Of a DNA stretch of 64,000 nt, positions 58,954 through 64,000 are shown piece by piece. Origin of the DNA: Gordionus sp. m RMFG-2023 (taxonomy: Eukaryota > Nematomorpha > Gordioida > Chordodea > Parachordodidae); contig NC_088776.1 in NCBI RefSeq assembly GCF_954871325.1, positions 55,779,301 through 55,843,300 on the forward strand, given 5' to 3'. The stretch's first letter is position 1. Each line of letters starts with the position of its first letter. Under the pieces are notes generated by a model that saw nothing but the letters and a program-made list of their open reading frames with translations, was not told the origin of the DNA and did no database searches. The position numbers and the translations under genes were made by a program.

Positions 58954-60964
58954 CCAATGACTAATCCATAGACAGATAAAGACTTTCTAATACATATTTA
59001 TTAATAGAGAATATTTTTTATTCACGTATAAAATATAAAAATAAAATAACATTTGTTAAAAATAAATTTTTTTTAAATTAAAATGTTATTTTAATAAAAA
59101 AAAAAATATCCACGAGAATTTTATTTTCAATTTTATTTTTTTGTTTAAATTAATCAAGAAAATATTTACACTCACAGCTGAGGTTTAGAGAAAACGGTTA
59201 AGTTGTTGAAAAATAATATTAGAAAGTGTAAATTAGTAAATCTTGATTATATTTTATCTGCTGATTTCCAGCTTTGTCACCTTAATCTACCAAAGAACAA
59301 CCCTGGGCTTGTCATAATCAAATCTTATTGCATTGCAACGATAGATGCAGAAGAGGCTAAATAAATAACATTTGCTATATGTTTGGCCGGTTAACTAACA
59401 GAACATGCAACCATGATAGTTACATATTAGTTAAGTTGGGGAGATCTAGAAAGTTGTCTACTGAGAAATAAACTAGAAGTCTGCGATTTAATTGAATTTC
59501 CAGTTTTTAGATGGACAAGTGGAATGTTTATTTATAAAGAATATGCATAGGTTATGAAGTTCTTAGCAACGTTATTTAACATTTAGAATGAGATGATAAA
59601 ACGGACCAATTTTATTTAACCCAGGTTATGACAGACCAAATTGACAAATTGCTATTTTACTAGTTTAGCGCCATTTGTACCCTTGTAGACTCTTAAACAT
59701 TTTTAAAATAATTCCTTTACTTTACCACATAAATGTATACTTAAGACTTATGCTTTACGAGGACATCGATATTATTTGCTGTAATAATTCACCTAAGATA
59801 TAAACTCAATTGATCCCATAATAATCTGGCAGAGAATTAACTGTTAGAAGAGTGACTTATTACTTATTTGGGAAACCAACTTGATCCCTCTCCAAATTAA
59901 AATGGTAAGCATATTGAAGTTTTTTTTAGAATTTTTTTTAGCAAAAAACGTGAACTCATCTAATAATTTATATTTTACATTGATTTATTTTACATCGGGT
60001 ACTAGGATATTCTAAAATAAGCAATAAAATATTAGAAGAAAATATATTATTTATTTTTTTCAAAAAATTTAAGACCTGGATCATAATTTTTTTTGAAAAT
60101 GTGACTAGATCCTTTTAAAAGAATGGACTAAGAAGCTTGGTTTTAACATTTATTTCTTTTTTTTCACCTTATCTTGATAAAATACACATTCTCTCACCTT
60201 ATTTTGCACATAAAGACTTAGACTTATATCTTAAAAATTATTTCTAAATAATTTTAGAATGAAACTTAGAAAAACTGAATATCAAAATTGAAACCTAAAG
60301 AAATAATTAATATCTAAATTTATGTTGTCTCATAATTTTATGAAGTATGATCGATCTAAAACACAATTTTGGGGGATTTAACAGTAAAAATATAATACAA
60401 CTTGTACTATCCGAGTTTAGTTAAGCTGACTTTTATAAAAATCCTAATCGGACGGTATAGATCTACCTACCTCAACTAATATCATAACTTTTATTAAAAT
60501 TTCCCCGTAAAACTGGACTTCTAAGCTAGTTACTAATATAATATAAAATCATTTTTCTCTATTGATATTGAAATGAACAATATAAAATTATATCATATTG
60601 ATATAATTTAAGAAATTTTGTTATTATATAAGATTAAATAAACTAAAAATAATAAAACAATGGAGTATATATATTTTGGCCCTCAAGGATGATTGTTTAT
60701 ATGATAATCGGTTTTAACAATATTTTTTTAATTAAAAAATAATTCCACTTTTAATAATACTTAATTATAAATAAATAACAAAACCAATTGGGTTTATTAA
60801 ATAAAAATTATACTAAAAATTATATCAAAAAATATATTTGATTACTAACCAGCATGTTTAAAAATCTTATTCCTTATTATTTTAACCTCTTTATAAATTT
60901 GGTCCAAAATTTTACCTCAATACGTTTCAGTTTTCATTCGTTCATAAAAAAAATTTCATTACCC
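58954..60964. other. Mostly gene-free stretch
   Basis: AT-rich. Apart from a possible exon at 59272-59364 nothing is supported. Confidence 0.35.
59272..59364 (+). CDS. Possible terminal exon
   Basis: After a good acceptor (TTTTATCTGCTGATTTCCAG) a 30-codon frame reads LCHLNLPKNNPGLVIIKSYC, then IATIDAEEAK and TAA. Residue use is protein-like. No upstream exon joining in phase was found and no family recognised. Confidence 0.3.
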   Translation, partial: LCHLNLPKNNPGLVIIKSYCIATIDAEEAK

Positions 60965-62109
60965 ATGAACTTTATTAATTGTATACTTGTCTTGTTTAAT
61001 CTAGTATGTATTATCTATGGAAACCAAGAAAGTAATTAAAATACTATTATATGTTATATCTTTTATAATTCCATTTATTAAATTAACTAATAGCCTTTAT
61101 TCAAACTGGAGATGAAATTAAGATCATTGATGCCAATAAACCCATGTTTTCTAATGTAAATATTACTTAATTTACATTTTTTACATTGTATATTATTATT
61201 TTCAATGAAAGCCTGCAATTTCAAAGGATATTCCAGACATTATGTAAATTTATACAAATGCATATAAATTATCATTTATATTAATTTTTCTCAAGCAAAT
61301 ATATAAAAAATAGATTTATACATTTATTTATAAAAATATATTTCATTATTAAGTCAATATTTTTAAATTATTTTGTATTAGGCTATTAATCAATAGTATT
61401 GAATTTTTATTAGATTATTTAAGCAAATAATATTTAGACTGACTTTTGTCATATTCAAAAAATATGTAAATGAATGTCTTATTAACTAATTAATTAAAGT
61501 CTTGAGTATGGCTACTTTTGGCAATTTTGATGTTATTTAATGGTTAATCTTATATAAAAAAGAAATATACGGAAAGAGGATAAAATTATTGATGGAAAGA
61601 TAGAAAAAATATAAATTATTATGCTTTTAAATAGGGAGATATTTGAATATAATGAAATCTATGACACATTATCTTCCTCACAATCCTATGCGATACCAAT
61701 CCGATTTGATCCCATTATCTTAGAATTTTCAGAAAGGTTATATATCATCTATAATTATGATACTAGTATATTTACAATAAATATTCAATACTTACAATGA
61801 GATACCAATTTTCACATTAGACATAAGTTACTTTTATTTATATTTTTTTGACTATGCCTGGCTTTTAAAAAAAATTTCATTCAAGGCTTATCCTGCTTTT
61901 TTAAATTAGTTATTGACTCTATTTTATAAATCAATTTAAATGGGAAAAAATGGAAATATGAAAATTAAATGATTGTACAAAAGATCCATCTATCAATTAT
62001 TTTTTAAATGCTTGATTAATTTAAATTTAGAAAAATTTGTTCCACCCCTGAAAAAATTATGATTGAATTTAGGACCAAGTCTGATAAAAAAGAAATATAT
62101 TTTAGATAA
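60965..62109 (+). CDS. Five-exon secretory-pathway gene, possibly TMEM131-like N-terminus
   Basis: Exons 60965-61031, 61094-61155, 61212-61243, 61635-61736 and 62031-62109 join in phase through GT-AG introns of 62, 56, 391 and 294 nt, giving 113 codons. Exon one, MNFINCILVLFNLVCIIYG, is a signal peptide. Later blocks: TFIQTGDEIKIIDANKPMF, then AIPIRFDPIILEFSER, then TPEKIMIEFRTKSDKKEIYF. The order [IV]RFDPxxLxFxEx...P...[IVM]x[IVL]xNxS resembles the start of the first Ig-like repeat of TMEM131, an ER protein linked to collagen secretion. The TAA at 62107 comes far earlier than in that family, so exons may be missing, the gene may be truncated, or the family call is wrong. An alternative fourth exon (61382-61430) also fits the phase and ends in TAA. 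Confidence 0.5.
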
Positions 62110-63791
62110 TTTTGAATCTACTTTATACATTATTTTTAAAAAAATCTTATTGGAATAATTTAAAATATTATTTTAAAATCAGAGATATAGAAATATAAAT
62201 ACTACATTTTTATTTAAAACCCTGGGTTTTTGAATCCCTTTTCTAATTAGCCTATAGCATTTTTATATAATTTGGAACAAAAGTTCTCAACCAGATTTAA
62301 ATTTTTTTTACAAAATTGAACCTGACCCTAATAAATAGTTAAAATACTATTTGGAAACACATATATTTTATTTTTTTTGATTAACTTAATTTAACGATTC
62401 AAATTGAATTCTTATTGTGTTCCCAAAAAAGAACCTTATTTAAATGTTTTATTATTTAATTATTTTAAAAGAATTTTATGGGTAGTATAAGGGGATTTGA
62501 ATTTGCGGGGAATAAAGACTCATAAACATAATCATAGATTAAGGATTTACTAGAATCCCACTTGGGGTTATATGGGAGTCAATCCTCAGTTAATAGGAGT
62601 TAAGGCCCTAGATAGTTTAGGCATTTTAAAAAACGGATGAACACGCGCAGTTTATAACTACCCATAACTCTGTCTACCCTAGAACCGTTGGAATAAGACA
62701 ATAAAATTCGAGAGAGGAAAGAATTCTGCGAATTTATTTTTTTAATCCTGTAAGTTTAACCCAAAATATTTTTAAAAAATCAACCACTTATTGCTTTGTC
62801 CTTATCTTGGATAAATTTTAATTATCATTCTTGATCACGAAAAAATAAGTGAAAAAAAAACCATCATTTTCTCTATTTATTTTTACCATTTTTATTTAAA
62901 AGATTTAAGCCTACACTCTGTCCAAAATATATTTAAAAAGATTTTTTTTAAGCCCGAATCTTACTCAGGCCGATTTATAGGGTTCTAAACCGCAATTCGC
63001 CCCCCCCCACTTTAGGTTTTGCTTTCATTATAAGATTACTTTATTATTATTATAATAATTAGTTTTTTTTATTATATAACTATATATTTTAAAAAAAATA
63101 CACTCGTATTTCTATGTTATACTCAGCATAAAAATTTTAACAAAAAAATAATGATGCAATAAAGTTTAGTGATCGTGGTTGTTTTGAACAGGTTTTAAAC
63201 CTTAGGAAAAGTTTATTTCATTTTTTTTATTTTTCTACTTCTACAAATTTTATGTTTTTTTTAAAAATTTTTTAGATCGATTTGAAATATTATATCTTAC
63301 CAAGAAATTTTTAAATCGATTTGTTGATATATAGCTTTATTCACCAATTCATAAATTTTCTTTTCACCATACACACAAAAAAAACACACTTGAAGATTAT
63401 ATGAATTATATAATGTAATATTTAAAAAAAAATGAAATAAAGTATAATTGGAGGGAAAAATAAAAATTAGTATTCTTTAATTGATGGGTCATTTAATAAA
63501 CAATTTATAATGATTGCACTTCTAACAAATTTAAAAAAAAATAATAATATAGATATTTACTGACCATTATAACTGAAAGATTTATATTATTTTTTGAAAT
63601 AAATTTTATTTTAAAAACCAATTCATAATAAAAATATGAGAATTTTATTCGGTAAAAAAAATTAAAAAACATGAACATTTATATACACTATTGAATTAAA
63701 AAAATATATTAAAAACAAAGAAATCTATATAAAAACATATAATTAAAAGAAGGGAAAGAAAAAATTTAAAAAAAAAAAGAGGGATATCTAA
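62110..63791. other. Gene-free stretch
   Basis: AT-rich with a C9 run at 63001. No coding sequence supported. Confidence 0.4.
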
Positions 63792-64000
63792 TTAGGTGTG
63801 GTCCACGGGGCTTAATGACCCATGAATGGATATACAGTTTGAACGGCAGATTTTGATTGAAATCCTTTGGCGGAGGTAGAAACCTTCTTTCGGATCACGT
63901 GTGATTAATCGTAACCTTTGCCTATTGTTTTGAATAATTTTAAGGCTTGGGGTCCGAATGATCCACAGGTGTCTGAGACTACCGGAGCGAATAAAATATT
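63792..64000 (-). pseudogene. LINE-type RT, C-terminal end (runs off window)
   Basis: Minus strand from the window edge: APVVSDTCGSFGPQALKLFK, then, one frame over, LRLITRDPKEGFYLRQRISI, then SIHGSL and a stop at 63792-63794. The G-x-[FW]-G-P-x-A-L-K...TRDPxExxYLxQRxS pattern is the tail found after the RT domain in this LINE-type family. A single frameshift lies just after the KTIGKG segment. The rest of the element, if present, lies beyond 64000. Confidence 0.65.

Noticed and set aside
61382-61430. Alternative fourth exon of the 60965 gene
   Set aside because: Phase-compatible and ends in TAA, but the 61635-61736 exon gives the more protein-like continuation. Kept only as a possible splice variant.

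Overview
This is very AT-rich (my estimate is roughly 75-80% A+T), gene-poor eukaryotic DNA with spliceosomal GT-AG introns. It carries many non-autonomous DNA transposons, hAT-superfamily remnants, one structurally complete Ty3/Gypsy-type LTR element and fragments of a LINE-type reverse transcriptase. The VPS4 protein is metazoan-like. Two tentatively recognised genes (integrin-alpha-like, TMEM131-like) would also fit an animal. A compositionally extreme animal such as a myxozoan or another parasitic lineage is my best guess, but nothing in the window proves the taxon.

Layout. 1-20,300 has no gene I can support. It holds copies of a TA-flanked palindromic MITE, old duplicated blocks including three copies of an exon-like segment on the minus strand, a decayed short LTR element (15,750-18,284), a recent 112-bp tandem duplication and a LINE RT fragment. 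20,302-28,792 is a hAT-type element with an intact 8-bp target duplication. A Ty3/Gypsy element (20,874-27,201, with its own 5-bp duplication, PBS and polypurine tract) and a MITE have landed inside it. 30,722-39,479 is a complete VPS4 gene of 12 exons and 441 codons, whose introns range from 46 nt to 4 kb. 43,539-46,012 (minus) holds the last three exons of SPT16, the large FACT subunit, with two in-phase exons of unknown identity just upstream. 47,651-49,298 (minus) holds three in-phase exons with weak integrin-alpha resemblance. 51,997-54,408 (plus) is a short spliced gene whose last exon is interrupted by a second copy of the same hAT family (52,361-54,368), itself split by a fold-back insertion. 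55-59 kb holds tandem repeats, a Tc1/mariner-type transposase pseudogene and another hAT element (57,053-58,953) with its target duplication. 60,965-62,109 is a five-exon reading frame that starts with a signal peptide, possibly TMEM131-like. The window ends inside another LINE RT 3' fragment.

The host genes do not form one pathway. VPS4 is the ESCRT-III disassembly ATPase in the cytosol and on endosomes. SPT16 is a nuclear histone chaperone. The other two candidates would be secretory or membrane proteins. The main story is nested transposition into and around small-exon host genes.
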